A stretch of DNA of 64,000 bases, taken from assembly GCA_027186245.1 (NCBI GenBank), contig CP114490.1:8812501-8876500 (forward strand). Direction: 5' to 3'. The DNA comes from Coriaria nepalensis (Eukaryota > Streptophyta > Magnoliopsida > Cucurbitales > Coriariaceae). Under the pieces are notes generated by a model. It saw nothing but the letters and a program-made list of their open reading frames with translations. It searched no databases and was not told the origin of the DNA. Position numbers and translations under genes: made by a program. Shown in pieces: positions 41,254-55,100 of this stretch (the stretch's first letter is position 1; each line of letters begins with the position of its first letter).

Positions 41254-42165
41254 AGCCTAACATCGACATAAAAACCAATTGTAAGAAGGAAGGAAAAAAA
41301 AAACATGAAAAGAGGGGAATTTTCTCTCGAATTTATTTGCAAATCATTATTTCAGCTCAATACACTTAAAACATATACTGGGTCTTAATTCCAGTTTCTT
41401 TGACCTTTTACAGATATATTTATTAGAGATATTAAAATTTTCTACAAATTCGAGCAGAAATGAACAGAATAATAGTTAACAAATCTGATTAATCAGACAT
41501 ATGCATTACTTGATGAAAAACCTAAAAGAGTTGCAGTCTCTATAGATATCGATAGATCAAAATTCTGATAAAAGTAGAATCCTAACTTTTGGCCTAATTG
41601 GAGAAGAGATGCAGATTGATATATTAACCTTAATTTTGTAAGAAGGAGATTAGCTGCTGTAAATATCCAAGAAAGAAGCGAATCTGAAACACTAGAACTG
41701 GAAGTGCCAAATGAGACTATGCTCTATCTTGAACCGGAAATGTTAGAACTTAAATCTCTTTCTTCTTTTTATATTTTTTTAAAAAGCCCTTCAAATTTGA
41801 TGAGATATTTTAGGATTCATTCAAAAAGTCTCCCTACTTTATTGGAAAGTACTTAAAATATAAAGAATAACTAAAAATATAAGAGGAAAAGTGATCATCA
41901 ATTAGGTCGTGCGGCCACTTTGACTAGTTAGCCACACCTTTAGCCAACCGGTCAATGAGGGTAAGCCTCCTTTAGCCCACCCAAGGATTGCAAGTTTCTA
42001 ACCCATTCAGCACTTTGCTCATGAAATATATTAAGATATGCTTCCCTTTCTCCTCCTTCAAAAGGACTAAACTAACTGCCACATCAAAACTTCTCTAGGG
42101 AGAGGTTTGGCCAACCAAGGAATGTTTACAATGTACTTTTTCAAAAAAAATCAAACACCTTTTCG
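41254..42165. other. Spacer upstream of the FRS9-like pseudogene
   Basis: No gene recognised. It would hold the old leader and promoter of the pseudogene, then unassigned sequence up to the retrotransposon fragment. Confidence 0.4.
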
Positions 42166-42169
42166 TAGT

Positions 42170-42960
42170 TTTCATCCCAACCTCTTCTCTTGGCTCCCTT
42201 CAATGCTTTGAAAAAGGGTAAGCAACTATCAACTAATCTACTCAAGAACGTACTTAATGTTGCTGCACTCCTAGTTAGACCTTGAAACTCTTCCTTCGTC
42301 GGGTTATAAGTCTAGGATGGCTTGAACCTTCTGTGGGTTTGCGTCAATCCCTTGGTTATGAACGATGAACCCTAAGAACTTCCCCGATGACACCTTGAAA
42401 GCACACTTCTCAAGCTTCAGCTAATGCCATACAACCTCATTATCTCAAGGGCTTCTTTTAGGTGATCTGCATGTTTTTCCTTTCTCTTGCTCTTCACTAG
42501 TATGTCATTCTTATAGACCTCCATAATCTCACCGATCCGATCCTGGAACATTCCGTTCACTAGCTTTTAGAAGTTTGTTCCTGCATTCTTAAAGCCAAAT
42601 GATATGATCTGATAACAGTACAAACCCTTGTCAGTTATGAAAGAAGTTTTCTCTTGGTCAGGTCCTCAAATCTTAACCTAATTATAACTAGAGTAAGCAT
42701 CTATGAAAATGAAGAGTTCATGGCCCTCCATGGCATCCACCGGTTGATTAATAATAGGAAGTGAGAAGTAATCTATTGAGCATGCCTTATTCAGATTTAT
42801 GAAATCCATACACATTTACCATTTCCAGTTGGACTTTTTGACCATGACACCATTATCTAGCCAGTACAAAACTTCCCTGATAGCTCCAATTTGAAGCAAT
42901 TTTTTAACTTCGTCAACCATGGCCTTATTCATTTCCTCATTGAAATTTTGACACTTCTAA
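42170..42960 (-). mobile_element. Ty3/gypsy reverse transcriptase fragment
   Basis: The minus strand, with stops and shifts, translates to GHELFIFIDAYSSYN, DQEKTSFITDKGLYCYQIIS, NGMFQDRIGEIMEVYKNDIL and KEKHADHLKEALEIMR. This is the core of a Ty3/gypsy reverse transcriptase; the catalytic YxDD reads YKND here, so it is dead. Integrase and long terminal repeats are not visible. Confidence 0.8.
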
Positions 42961-43201
42961 CGTACTGGCTCGACATTGACTCGAAGCCCTAGTTTATTGA
43001 CATTGACATATTCCAACATTCCTTACAGATCCAATGTTTTCCAAGTAAAGACATCGAGGTTTTCCTATAATGACAGAACGACCAGATCCAGGTATGCACC
43101 ATACATGCTTTCTCCCACCATAAACTCCTTCCCATCTCCCACATTGATCTTCTTCAATGACTAGGATAAAGAGGGCTGAGCTTTGTATCCTTCAATCATA
43201 T

Positions 43202-44048
43202 TCACACTCTTTGTCCGTGATTAAAATTTTCCTTTGAGGAAACTAACCTAGCATTCCCTGGCCGATTGCAGTGTGGGCCACGAAAGTTGCTGGAGTTTCT
43301 ACCTTTGAAGGGAGTATGATTGGAAATGTTCTCAAATGCTTGAGTCAAGTTGACCGACAGCTGATGTTGAGACTCCAAGCGAGCTTCATAACTCATAAGG
43401 TGGTCGTAGAGCTCTTGTAGTTTGATGGGTTCAGTTTGGGTCGTTATTGTCACAATCAACGAATCATAATCATATCTGAGACCGCCTAGAATGTCGGTGA
43501 TAAGGTCAAGCTTGAATATGGGACTCCCAATGGCTGCAAGAGAGTCAGATTTCCTTTTCATAAATTTGAAATAATCAGAAATTGACTTGTTACCTTTCTT
43601 GGTGATAATTAAAGTTTCTTGGATCTGATATGCATGAGCAAGAGAGTGGATGGAGAACATATCGGCAAGGGAATTCCAGACACTGCTGGGGAAAGGCAAG
43701 AGGTGTCAGGGCCAACGCAGAAGCGAGAATGTCCGGGGAAAGTGATGAGTTGATCTCACCGATAATCAAATGGTCCTGCTGGTACTAATGAACGTAGAGA
43801 GGATTGGTGACTGGTGTTGGGTTAGTAGAGGAGGTGGGGAGAGTTCGAGGTCGTGGTGGAATTGATCCATCAATGTATCAAAATATATGCTTTTTGATAA
43901 TATATGGTCGAACTTGTGAGAAGAGAAGGTAGTTGGATCGGGTGAGAAGAATTGCATGATGGCTACTTAGTTTTGGAAGGGTAATGAGTTCAAGAAGAGG
44001 ATTGGTGTTGGTGACGGTAAGAGAGTTGTTTAAGTTGGATTTAGCCAT
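43202..44048 (-). mobile_element. Ty1/copia gag fragment
   Basis: From an ATG at 44048 the minus strand reads as copia-type gag: LTRSNYLLFSSQVRPYI, then after breaks SSLSPDILASALALT, and in the open frame 43202-43699 the UBN2-like part (ITKKGNKSISDYFKFMKRKS, DILGGLRYDYDSLIVTI, ELYDHLMSYEARLESQ). The usual zinc knuckle and pol are absent; the fragment abuts a gypsy-type remnant, so it is probably nested debris. Confidence 0.82.
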
Positions 44049-44083
44049 GGAAAATAAAAAGAAGGGACGAGAAGGGCACTTGC

Positions 44084-44098
44084 CTATGATATCAAGTA
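44084..44098 (-). other. Copia primer-binding site and LTR edge
   Basis: Just upstream of the gag start the minus strand reads TTGATATCATAGG, a close variant of TGGTATCAGAGC, the site where plant copia elements pair with initiator methionine tRNA. The LTR should lie at higher coordinates from about 44098; its outer end was not found. Confidence 0.6.
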
Positions 44099-46640
44099 GA
44101 AATCTAGATTTTCATCTCAAAATCAATTGGAGTTGGAATTCTTTTTTTTCTTATATACTATTGTATATTCAGAGAAACTATTTCATATTTCATCATATAT
44201 CTCAATAATAAGTCATATATGTCTCATGACATTTGTATCTATATTTTTCCAATTAAAATCATTCATGAAACACACCCAATTAACAAATCAGACATACATA
44301 AAATTGGGACCAAATTTAAGGATATTAAAACATTATAAACTTGTACAAGTCTTTAAGAAATGCTCATATATGGTATCACCACTAATATTGTTAATGTATG
44401 AGCATTAAGACTAATCATCAAAAGTATAGTGGAGAAACATATAAGCATATGAAAAGAGGCAACAATAAAAAATCCAAAACATGATAAAGTAGTACACCCA
44501 CTAACTAAGTACATCAAAAATACCCTGAAAACTTTGTTAAGTCAGTTCATGAAAACGCCATTGTTGTGCATCATGTTATTGTACTCTGCATCCTTAATTA
44601 GATTTGTTCATGCTACTTTATTTCATCCTTAGATTTGTTCAGATTACTTCATTTATCTGCAAACTCTACCTATTTCGAGAATATTCTTATATTCATTATG
44701 TGGGTTTCTCTCTAATTGAATATCTACTATACATTTGTAAATGAATAGCTAGTCTGTAGATAGCTAATAAAGCCGCCAGATTGGTACCTTGAAGATTAAA
44801 TTTTGGGGAGTGCCTGGTTTCCAGATGGATCTGCCCCATTAGTAGAGATCTTGATTGGTACTGTGCTTTCCTAGGGATATGAATTTGGAAAGGAGGCTGA
44901 AGATGGGTAACATTTACCCCATGAAGTCTCTTTTTGACAAAAAAAAAGAAAACAAAAACTATTATACATTGAAATTTATTTCTTCTAAGTGAGTAATTCA
45001 TTTTTGGATGAAGTAAAAGAAATAGATAGTCCTTGTCTAATCGAGTACAAAGGTTGAAATCAAGCACTAGATGATTCTGCTGATTGGAAAACCAACTACC
45101 TGACATTCTGAAGAAAATTAAGAATTACCGAGTGCTATAATTCTATGTCTAAGATCATTTTTTATTATATAATAATAATACAAGAAAATTATTTATGAAA
45201 TTCTTAAAGTTTATTAATATTATAGATGAGTCTCTTAACATTTTAGAAATTACAAGAGAATCTCCTTATATTTCCTTTACAAGTGGGATCCCTTGAAATT
45301 TTAGAATTACAAAGAGATCGTCTCAACTTTAAACTAAATTACATGTTTAATTTTTAACAACAAATATTAATCTGAATTGTTAGTAATTTTTATAATTTAC
45401 CACATGATTACATTAATGATAGTTTTACAACCTCTTTATAACTATATATGTTTAAAAAATATATATACAAAATTTATGTACCCAATACATAATTACTTAA
45501 GATAATCTTATTTTATTTCATTAAAAAATTCAGTATATTTTAATCACATTACCCCAAAAATTTAAATAATATTGATAATAAAAAAAACAAAACTTATTTA
45601 TCATACCTTGTAATAAAATTTATATCAAGATATTTAGATTAAAAAATTTTAGTTTGTATTAATTCGGTGACAGTTAGAAAAATTAAGATTTCATATGGAG
45701 TATTAATAATTAAATTTGTAATTTATGACAAATGTAAGGGATTCAGTTATAATTAAAGATAAATATGAAGAATTTTTTTTGTAATTTTCAAATCTTAAAG
45801 AGATTCATTTATAATAAAAAGAAATATAAGACGATCCACTTATAATTCAAAACAAAACTTAAGAAATCAACCTGTTATATCAACAAACCTTAAAGATCCA
45901 CAGGTAATTTGCCCTAGTAAAAATATACTATATGATATATACACGAAGGGAAGAAATGCTTGTGGTTTCATATACATGATTAGAAGCGGAACCAATATTT
46001 ATTACTAAGAGGGGAAATTCAAAATAATTTATATATAGAGGGCAAAAAAGTTAAATAATATACATTTATATAGTTATTTACTTTAATATACTATTTATAT
46101 ATTGACTTAGGAAAAGAAAAAATATATAAATAAATTGAATGGGGGCGATAGCCCACCTTGCCCCCTTTGGCTCCGCCAATGTGCATGACATACATAGCTA
46201 AACCATTTGGTCCAATTATTTTATGAACAAGTTGCAATGATCAATATTGGCAGAATTGCCTACAATAATTGATCAGTTGAAACTTAGTGTCGGGTCATCA
46301 TTAAACTAATTAACAAATATTAAAACAAGATTAGATTGGATAATTAAGCCTACGAAAAAGTGATGATGAGCTATCCATATGAAATGTAAAGTTGGATCAA
46401 TAATTGTATATACTTTCAATGGAAATTATGTTCTGTTTAACTTAGAAAGAGAAGCTCAAGGAGATCATGTGCACAGTTAACAATCAAATACCCATGTAAA
46501 ATGATGAAGAAGAGCAAAAAACGCATAAGAGAAGTAGTGATCAAAAGTACAAAGTCAAAAGAAATTTCAACTTGCTGATTATTTGTAAGAGGACTTGATC
46601 ATGCAATAGCAGTACCCTTCTAACCAACATTAAGTAAAAA
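44099..46640. other. Probable LTR remnant followed by AT-rich spacer
   Basis: No supported gene. The first few hundred bases are probably the copia LTR. An open frame of 136 codons at 44696-45106 (minus) has no recognisable domain. From 45150 to 46150 the sequence is very AT-rich with short repeated phrases (CTTAAAGATT, AAATTACAAG). Confidence 0.45.
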
Positions 46641-46647
46641 TAACCTG

Positions 46648-47538
46648 TTAAAATGGAAGCCTTGATGCGCTACCACTCCAACCAAACGCATCATGTCCAG
46701 GAAAACCATGAGTATTAGTACTACTACCCATGCTCACACCAAAATTGTAGAAAGGAACACCACCATCACCACCACCACTGACACTAATGCCGCCGCTGCC
46801 ATCACCACCACCACCACCACCACCACTGCCTCTAACATCTGAAGTTTGAGACACTGCTGGTTGGACTGGCACATGTGACTCCTGATCCTGATCATCAAGC
46901 GGAAGCCTATCATACACGGCGTTCATAAATGATGCAGCCATTAATACTACAGAACCCAAAGCCGTCAATTGACCTGAAACGTTCCCTCCAACAACTTGTC
47001 CTTGCCCCCCTGCCAGGTAGATCTTCAGACCTCCAGCTCCTGGTGGAGCAGGAGGCGGCAAAGCGCTCCCAGTCAAAGACAGAATCTCAAACCGGCCAGG
47101 CAATGTAATCACACTCCCAGATGGGCCCCCTGGTTGGCGCAAGGTGACATTGGTGACGTATCCAGTTCCACTTAGGATACAAACTCCTCTCCCTCTTCTT
47201 CTTGCATAGTTTGTGATGGCTTCAACTATGTCCGAACTTGAAGATATCTCTAGGACATGAGATCTTAGGGCACTTGGGTTGTCCCGAGTTATGATGATCG
47301 GCAGTTTCGGTTTGTTCTTCGAGCCTGCAGGACGGCCTCGGGACCTACGGTCTGATGAAGTAGTACCAGTGCTGGTTGTTGCTGGATCGGTGGGACCCGA
47401 ATTTTCCTCATCGTCTTCTCGGAAGTCTTTGTTGCTACCGGTTAGTTGTGTTTGTGATGGTCTTTGTAGCTCGAGTCCTTGTCCGAGGAGCCTGTGGGAG
47501 TAGAGTGAACTGGGAGTGGTAGATCCGAAGCCGGACAT
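46648..47538 (-). CDS. AT-hook motif nuclear-localised (AHL) protein
   Basis: An intronless 296-residue DNA-binding protein. One AT-hook ([19 protein letters not shown] core at 67-70) is followed by a PPC/DUF296 domain (about 83-212) with [11 protein letters not shown] and [11 protein letters not shown], and by a Gly-rich stretch (238-260). The tail [12 protein letters not shown] matches the conserved AHL C-terminus. One type-I hook and no introns place it in clade A. Such proteins form trimers through the PPC domain, bind the minor groove of AT-rich DNA and restrain growth or pattern organs by recruiting other nuclear factors. The hook has Ser for the usual Pro before RGRP and Ala after it (RSRGRPAG rather than RPRGRPPG), a limited variation. 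Start at 47538 is the only ATG before the conserved part. Confidence 0.93.
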   Translation of the reverse strand: MSGFGSTTPSSLYSHRLLGQGLELQRPSQTQLTGSNKDFREDDEENSGPTDPATTSTGTTSSDRRSRGRPAGSKNKPKLPIIITRDNPSALRSHVLEISSSSDIVEAITNYARRRGRGVCILSGTGYVTNVTLRQPGGPSGSVITLPGRFEILSLTGSALPPPAPPGAGGLKIYLAGGQGQVVGGNVSGQLTALGSVVLMAASFMNAVYDRLPLDDQDQESHVPVQPAVSQTSDVRGSGGGGGGGDGSGGISVSGGGDGGVPFYNFGVSMGSSTNTHGFPGHDAFGWSGSASRLPF

Positions 47539-50500
47539 TGTCTAAGGATTTTGTAATTAAGGCTTGGGAGTAGGAATATATACAGAAAAAGTATGAGAAC
47601 ATAAGAGCTCAATACATGGTGATTAGTTGATGTTACTAGCTAGAAAAGTGTAGATTATGTTTCTGAACTATATAATTTACAATAAACCAGCCCTACCTAT
47701 TTGCGCTTTGCGTTTTCTTGGGAAATTTGTTAATACTGAGGAGTGAAGAGGACAGGATTTTAGTTAACTCGAAAGGAAAATCCCTACTTTAATACGTAGG
47801 CCACATAGTATAAAGTTGTAATAAAATATGGTCTATTCCGAAATCTGGTCTTTAAGAGAATTCTCTTACTCTATGTGCATTATATATATAAATTGTAAGG
47901 AATGGTAACTTCTTTACCTTCCTTCCTTCCTTCCTTCCTACAAATACTGAACGTGAAATATTCACTTCTATTAAGTTAACTTATACTTAGCACAACAAAA
48001 TATGGGAGGAATTTATATACGCTAGAATGTAAGAAATGTAAGTTTTTATTGATGAAAGAGAGAACCCTAATACATTGATGAAAACGAATCAAAGTAGTTC
48101 AGTAGGGGAAGAACCTGCTTCCGTGGCAACGAAGCATGGAATCTTTGTGCATTCTTTTGCTTTTGAGAACCCTAATCTATAATAGATATGCTAATTTATG
48201 ACGCATGACAAGTTTACAGTAGACTCATTGGTTCGATGTACGTAATCTACTTTACACTTGCAATTAAATAAAATTAACAACGTACTTCGTTTCCCTATAA
48301 CCTTTTTTGGCCTTACTTAATTTTTTTGTACGGGCAAAGTGATGTAAAATATTGATATTTTAGTTAAAGAATATTGTTCTCTCCGACAAGATGAGTTGGA
48401 TCCCAAACTTCTCATTTCCCTAAACAAAGAATTGAATATAATAATGTCAGTGTAAAAGGTAAAAGTTTTCTGTGATAATATAGAGCCATAGAGGCACTAA
48501 CATTGTAGAATACATTTTTTTTTATCTATTTTATTTTTTTATTTTTTATTTATATTTGTTTTTCTGTTATAAACCAGAGTGATTATTATCATATTATACT
48601 TTATCCTCTCACAGATGGTTTACTTTTTTAGTAAATCTATAAAAAAGCATTGGAAAAAAAAAGGGTTGAAAGTTCAGTTCCAAGAGGTGGTTCGGGTAGT
48701 AGTTAATATCAGCTGGTGATTTCTTAAGCAAATATAAAATAAGACCTGAGCATGCTATTTACGAGATAATAGTCTCAAATTATTTAATCACATTATCATT
48801 ATATTTACGATTTTCTTAAAATTTACATATCTCATCTAATAGGAGACCTATTACTTTTGTTGGGTTCGATTTCAGGATGGACTCGGTCTGAATAGGGAAA
48901 ACTTAGAATGAGACCGAGTTATTAAATATCATTATATGAATACGAAAAAAATATAATAACTGAGACTGATGTATGATAATATCAAGAAAGGCATTGGTTA
49001 GCATAGCAATGAAAGTATGGACTGTCTCATAATATATATGCAAATGATTAGGGGTACTAGTTTAGTTCTAAACTATGGTTTTGTCCGTACATTTCAGTGT
49101 AGCTCAAATGGTTTTCTTGAGTGGTATAGGCTGTTATCCTGTTTCTTCTTTATAATCATGTAATGAACTATTATAAATTGCTTTGACTCCTAAAATGATT
49201 AATAAATAAACCAAAACAAAAGTCATATTTGTAACATTTAGAAATAAAGAATATAAATCAAAGCAAAAATTGCATTGAGCAGGACTGCTATGACGACTGC
49301 ATGATGTCAAGAGAATAAGAAAAGGATTCAACCTTGTATTATTAACATGACTATCTTATTAACATAAGAAAAGAATTCAAACTTTTATTATTTACATAAC
49401 TATTTTATTCTACCTAATCAAAATAGAATTATCAAAATAGGTTAGTCTTTTTGGCCCGGTCCATGACCGAGCAAACAAGCTCGGTTTGAAGTCAGCTTGG
49501 CCTTTATATACGGGTTGGGCTTGGACAGACTTTAAAGTCTGCCTAACCGGCTTAGACTGAGTTGGATGATCCGTTTTGACAACTCTAAATTGAAGTAACG
49601 TTATATGTAAACATTTGAAGAGGACTTCAAATGATTAATACTTTTATTATTACTACTATTATTAGTATTATTATTACTATTATATTATTATTAATTTTTT
49701 GGATTAATTCATTTTTTCGTTATTATATAATTCAATTTTTATAAATTCGTCTTTATGTAGTATTTGTTAAAATTTTTAGTCACTTTATAGTTTAAATAAA
49801 ATATTTTGATTTCTCTAATAATTTTCACGATGGGCATGTCACATTATTAAAAATTTCATTTATTATTTCTATTTTTCTTGCATATTAATTTATTATAGAC
49901 TCCAATTTGTTTTGAAAAAAAAATGAAAAATTAGGGGTAGTAATAAAAGGAAATCTAGTCTTGTTTCCTAGAGAAAATAAATAAATCGAAATAATTCGAT
50001 TTAAAAAATAATCGATCGAAATAATCTAATTTTTTTTATAAAATATCCAAATCAAATTAAATTAATTATTCATAAATATAATAATTTATAATAATTTATC
50101 TAATATATAATCTCTTTTATTAAATGAAATCTTTTGCTTGCGGCCACACAAAAGAATGTGAACATTTTATGCCTAAGTCCTTCACCAAACGGCCACGACG
50201 GATGCTAGAAATGAAATATCTATTTTTTCAAAGATTTACTGATGGCTGTTCATAAAAAATATACGTTATATCATTAAACTTGAGATCTCAAAATGAATAT
50301 CTATCGAAGACCTTGAGCCTTGAATATTCAGACAAACTAAATGTAAAAATCTCCGTGGTTTGCTATATCTAAATCTAAGTACTTTTGAGACTAATCTGAG
50401 CTTCGGAAAGTAAGTGAATACGTAATTAGTATTTGGTACTTCAGCCATGTCCTTAGAGGAAACAGTGCTGTTCCTTGTTGCTTGTAGTTTTAAGAGGGAG

Positions 50501-51575
50501 TCACGTCACAGCACTATGGAGGGAATTATTAATTTATTTCCTTGTAATATCCTTTCTTGAGCCACTAAAAAGCATAAAACCTGATATTTCAGTACATATT
50601 CGTATTGATTGATTAAGCTTTTATTGATGCTTTAATAGTTCCCGGTGTTGGTACATCTCATATAGCCATCCTTTAACAGCAGCGATGATAATAACGTACA
50701 GAGAATGAAAGGATTTCCTCTACGGTCTATCCTTAGTTTTGAAGATCAATGAGAATAAGATTGTAAATTGATCACAGAACAATGAGAATAAGAGGTTATT
50801 GTTTTTTTTAATATAATTATAATTATAAATAGACAAATAAAATAAATAAAACTAAAGTAGGTGTAATCAAGATGATGTCGAGTAAGATAGATGATAAGAG
50901 CATGAAAAATACATTTTACACTGTAATTGGTAAAATTCTAGTAGTGATCTCTTTCATTGTCCCTCTAATTTTTTCACTGAAATAGTCAAATTATGGTATG
51001 TGTCCATAGTGTGAGAGAAGAGAGGTGGATCTGGATGGAGTATGTATTGTTAGGCAGGAAATTCTCATTGGAAGAAAGCTTTGATCTTGCTTTATCAGGT
51101 AACTAATTTCTTCAAAATCGGTAGTCAACTGTCTATTTCATAAGTTCATGCATTTTTAGATAGACGACAAAAAAACAAAAACAAAAAACAAAAAACAAAA
51201 ACAAAAAACAAAAACAAAAAAAAAAGAGGAAAAAAACAAAAAACAAAAAAATTTATAGTCTACCCTAGTAAGATTATGGTCTTTCAAGAATAGATATTAA
51301 AGTAATTGTAATAATTTTATCTAGAAATAAAATTTTTATATATATGCATATTTGAGTTGGAAAGAAAATATATTGGATACACTAATCTTCAAAGTTTATC
51401 TTAAATGAAACTAAACTAGGAAGCTCCATCATTAAAAAGAAGACATTATTTTAGACATCTCTTAATATTTTTTATACACGGCTGGTAGCTTGTCGGCCGT
51501 CAAGACAAATAGCTGAAGCGAAGACAGTGGTAGTGGCAGCCTGAGAAGGGGGAGGTTGTTGCTTCCATTCAATTT
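47539..51575. other. Long AT-rich intergenic region
   Basis: No gene recognised in about 4 kb. It includes a CCTT repeat (47918-47938), a MULE-terminus-like AT stretch (49690-49890, resembling the edge of the long-inverted-repeat element at 36700) and an A-rich AAAAAC repeat tract (51168-51250). Confidence 0.5.
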
Positions 51576-51580
51576 GATTT

Positions 51581-51617
51581 GGGGGTGGGGGGTGGGGGGT
51601 GGGGGGGGGGGGGGGGG
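51581..51617. repeat. G-rich tract, potential G-quadruplex
   Basis: A GGGGGTGGGGGGTGGGGGG pattern ending in an unbroken run of about 17 G on the plus strand. It has many more than the four G-runs needed for a quadruplex and is striking in DNA this AT-rich. Its length is liable to sequencing error. Confidence 0.95.
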
Positions 51618-52198
51618 AGAGTTCGTATTAACTGTAGAAAGGGTTTCATATTTTTCTCTCTTTGAGTAAAAAATGTTGACCTTTTGCTTTTTTTATATAT
51701 AAATAAATATATGTCAGGATCCCGTTTATCGACCCGATGGTCGATAAACTCGCACCGCAGATTCAGTTGCAGGGCCTCAATCGAAATAATAAAATATTTA
51801 TAGAATCCGACTGCACCGCACCAAAACATGCAGTTCAGTACGGTTTGATCATATTCGGAATACCTGCTCACCCATGCATACATTTGTACAACTTGTCCAT
51901 CATACAGTCACGATAGAAAAAGCATGATATGTACAATGACAAAATTTCCCCCTATCTTCTCTATCTTATTTCTGCAGCATATATCCATTTAGATCGTAAT
52001 TTTCAACATGAGAAAGTATTACGTTTAAGGCTTCAGCATATGTCCATTAAATTATGGTGATTTTCCTTCTTCAGATATAATTTATGGTACTACAGTAAGT
52101 TCACGAGTCCAATGTTCTAGGTGCTAACTTCTTCACTATTTTCATGTCAGCTTCTACATATTTTGTTGCATCGGATAACATGAATATTGCTAGTTTGA

Positions 52199-55100
52199 TA
52201 GTTTGTGTAGTAGTGCTTTAGACTGTCTGCTTTATTGAAATGGTCATATTCATACTTATGTAATGGATTAGTCATGGGATTTGGATTCTGCATCGTTCAA
52301 CTGTCCAATATTATAGCAAGGAGGCACACTAGAAATAAATGGTACTCTAACTGTGTATCTACCGAAATTGAAGTTTCAAATTCGGTAGGGAAGGGGGAAT
52401 AGAATTTTAAATTTAAGGGCTAAGAAGTAATTAAGGGGGGAAAAAAAAAAAGAGAGGAGATGGGGTGCTTTAAGGCAAAATAACTAGTTTCTAATTTTGT
52501 CATGAATTTTGAAAGAGGGAAAATCCAATTCAAATCGACGACACTGAAGTTTGTGAAATATTTTATGATTTAAGATCTTTATCCAAAAGACTGTTGATAT
52601 TCGAGATGATATAGACTATAGAATTAAAGTAAGTTGGATGAAATAGATAATGACATTAAGAGTTTTATGCGACAGAAAGATACCCGCGAAGTTGAAAAAA
52701 AAGTATTATAAGACAATCGTTCGACGATGTATGTTTTATGGTTGAGAGTGTTGGGCTACTATGAGACAATATATACATAAGATGATGATAACAAATATAC
52801 ATATGTTAAGATAGATCTATGGTGTACCACATAAGGATAAAATTAGAAATGACAAGATTAACAGTTATCTAAGTATAGGCTCTATAGAGAAAAAAATTAG
52901 GGAGAGACCTCAAATATGATTTGGTTATATGTAGTGGAGACTAAAAAGACCTCAATTCAATAAAGTTTAGATTGACAGGTAAGTGAAAGAGTAGACTGAA
53001 GAGTAAGTTGTAGAAAACTTGATAAAAATGATGGAAAAATATATCCTAAAACTTAGGTTATGTGATAATATGGAAAAATTGCATAACTTTGAAAAACTTA
53101 TATCCATATAATTGATTCCAAAAATAATGAAAATAAATTTTAAATAAAAAATTTAAAATAAATTTCATCTATTTTAAATCAAAAGATATATTTAAAATTT
53201 AAAATAAAATAAAAGAATTAATTAATAAAAAAAATGTATTTAAATATAATGATGAATTTCGAAATTCATTTATAAATAATAATATATTTAATTTTGAATT
53301 AAATATATTATATATAATATTAAATTGATATGAGATATTAATTTAATGTTAAGATTAGGGAAGTCAAATTTAAATTAGTTTGAAAAACTAATTAAAATTC
53401 AAATAAGATATTATATGATTTAAAATAGATAAGATTATATTTTAAATTAGATTTAAAAAGATTTAACTAAATTAAAGATATCATTAAAAATAATGATATG
53501 ATTTAAAATAAACTAAATTAGTTTGTGTAGTAGTGCTTTAGACTGTCTGCTTTATTGAAATGGTCATATTCATACTTATGTAATGGATTAGTCATGGGAT
53601 TTGGATTCTGCATCGTTCAACTGTCCAATATTATAGCAAGGAGGCACACTAGAAATAAATGGTACTCTAACTGTGTATCTACCGAAATTGAAGTTTCAAA
53701 TTCGGTAGGGAAGGGGGAATAGAATTTTAAATTTAAGGGCTAAGAAGTAATTAAGGGGGGAAAAAAAAAAAGAGAGGAGATGGGGTGCTTTAAGGCAAAA
53801 TAACTAGTTTCTAATTTTGTCATGAATTTTGAAAGAGGGAAAATCCAATTCAAATCGACGACACTGAAGTTTGTGAAATATTTTATGATTTAAGATCTTT
53901 ATCCAAAAGACTGTTGATATTCGAGATGATATAGACTATAGAATTAAAGTAAGTTGGATGAAATAGATAATGACATTAAGAGTTTTATGCGACAGAAAGA
54001 TACCCGCGAAGTTGAAAAAAAAGTATTATAAGACAATCGTTCGACGATGTATGTTTTATGGTTGAGAGTGTTGGGCTACTATGAGACAATATATACATAA
54101 GATGATGATAACAAATATACATATGTTAAGATAGATCTATGGTGTACCACATAAGGATAAAATTAGAAATGACAAGATTAACAGTTATCTAAGTATAGGC
54201 TCTATAGAGAAAAAAATTAGGGAGAGACCTCAAATATGATTTGGTTATATGTAGTGGAGACTAAAAAGACCTCAATTCAATAAAGTTTAGATTGACAGGT
54301 AAGTGAAAGAGTAGACTGAAGAGTAAGTTGTAGAAAACTTGATAAAAATGATGGAAAAATATATCCTAAAACTTAGGTTATGTGATAATATGGAAAAATT
54401 GCATAACTTTGAAAAACTTATATCCATATAATTGATTCCAAAAATAATGAAAATAAATTTTAAATAAAAAATTTAAAATAAATTTCATCTATTTTAAATC
54501 AAAAGATATATTTAAAATTTAAAATAAAATAAAAGAATTAATTAATAAAAAAAATGTATTTAAATATAATGATGAATTTCGAAATTCATTTATAAATAAT
54601 AATATATTTAATTTTGAATTAAATATATTATATATAATATTAAATTGATATGAGATATTAATTTAATGTTAAGATTAGGGAAGTCAAATTTAAATTAGTT
54701 TGAAAAACTAATTAAAATTCAAATAAGATATTATATGATTTAAAATAGATAAGATTATATTTTAAATTAGATTTAAAAAGATTTAACTAAATTAAAGATA
54801 TCATTAAAAATAATGATATGATTTAAAATAAACTAAATTAGTTTGTGTAGTAGTGCTTTAGACTGTCTGCTTTATTGAAATGGTCATATTCATACTTATG
54901 TAATGGATTAGTCATGGGATTTGGATTCTGCATCGTTCAACTGTCCAATATTATAGCAAGGAGGCACACTAGAAATAAATGGTACTCTAACTGTGTATCT
55001 ACCGAAATTGAAGTTTCAAATTCGGTAGGGAAGGGGGAATAGAATTTTAAATTTAAGGGCTAAGAAGTAATTAAGGGGGGAAAAAAAAAAAGAGAGGAGA

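Noticed and set aside
43202..43699. Functional 165-codon gene
   Set aside because: Clear copia gag similarity with broken upstream part; it is a transposon fragment.
44696..45106. 136-codon open frame on the minus strand
   Set aside because: No recognisable domain, low-complexity Phe run, lies in probable retrotransposon debris.
47279..47503. Open frame antisense to the AHL gene
   Set aside because: Mirror of the AHL coding sequence.
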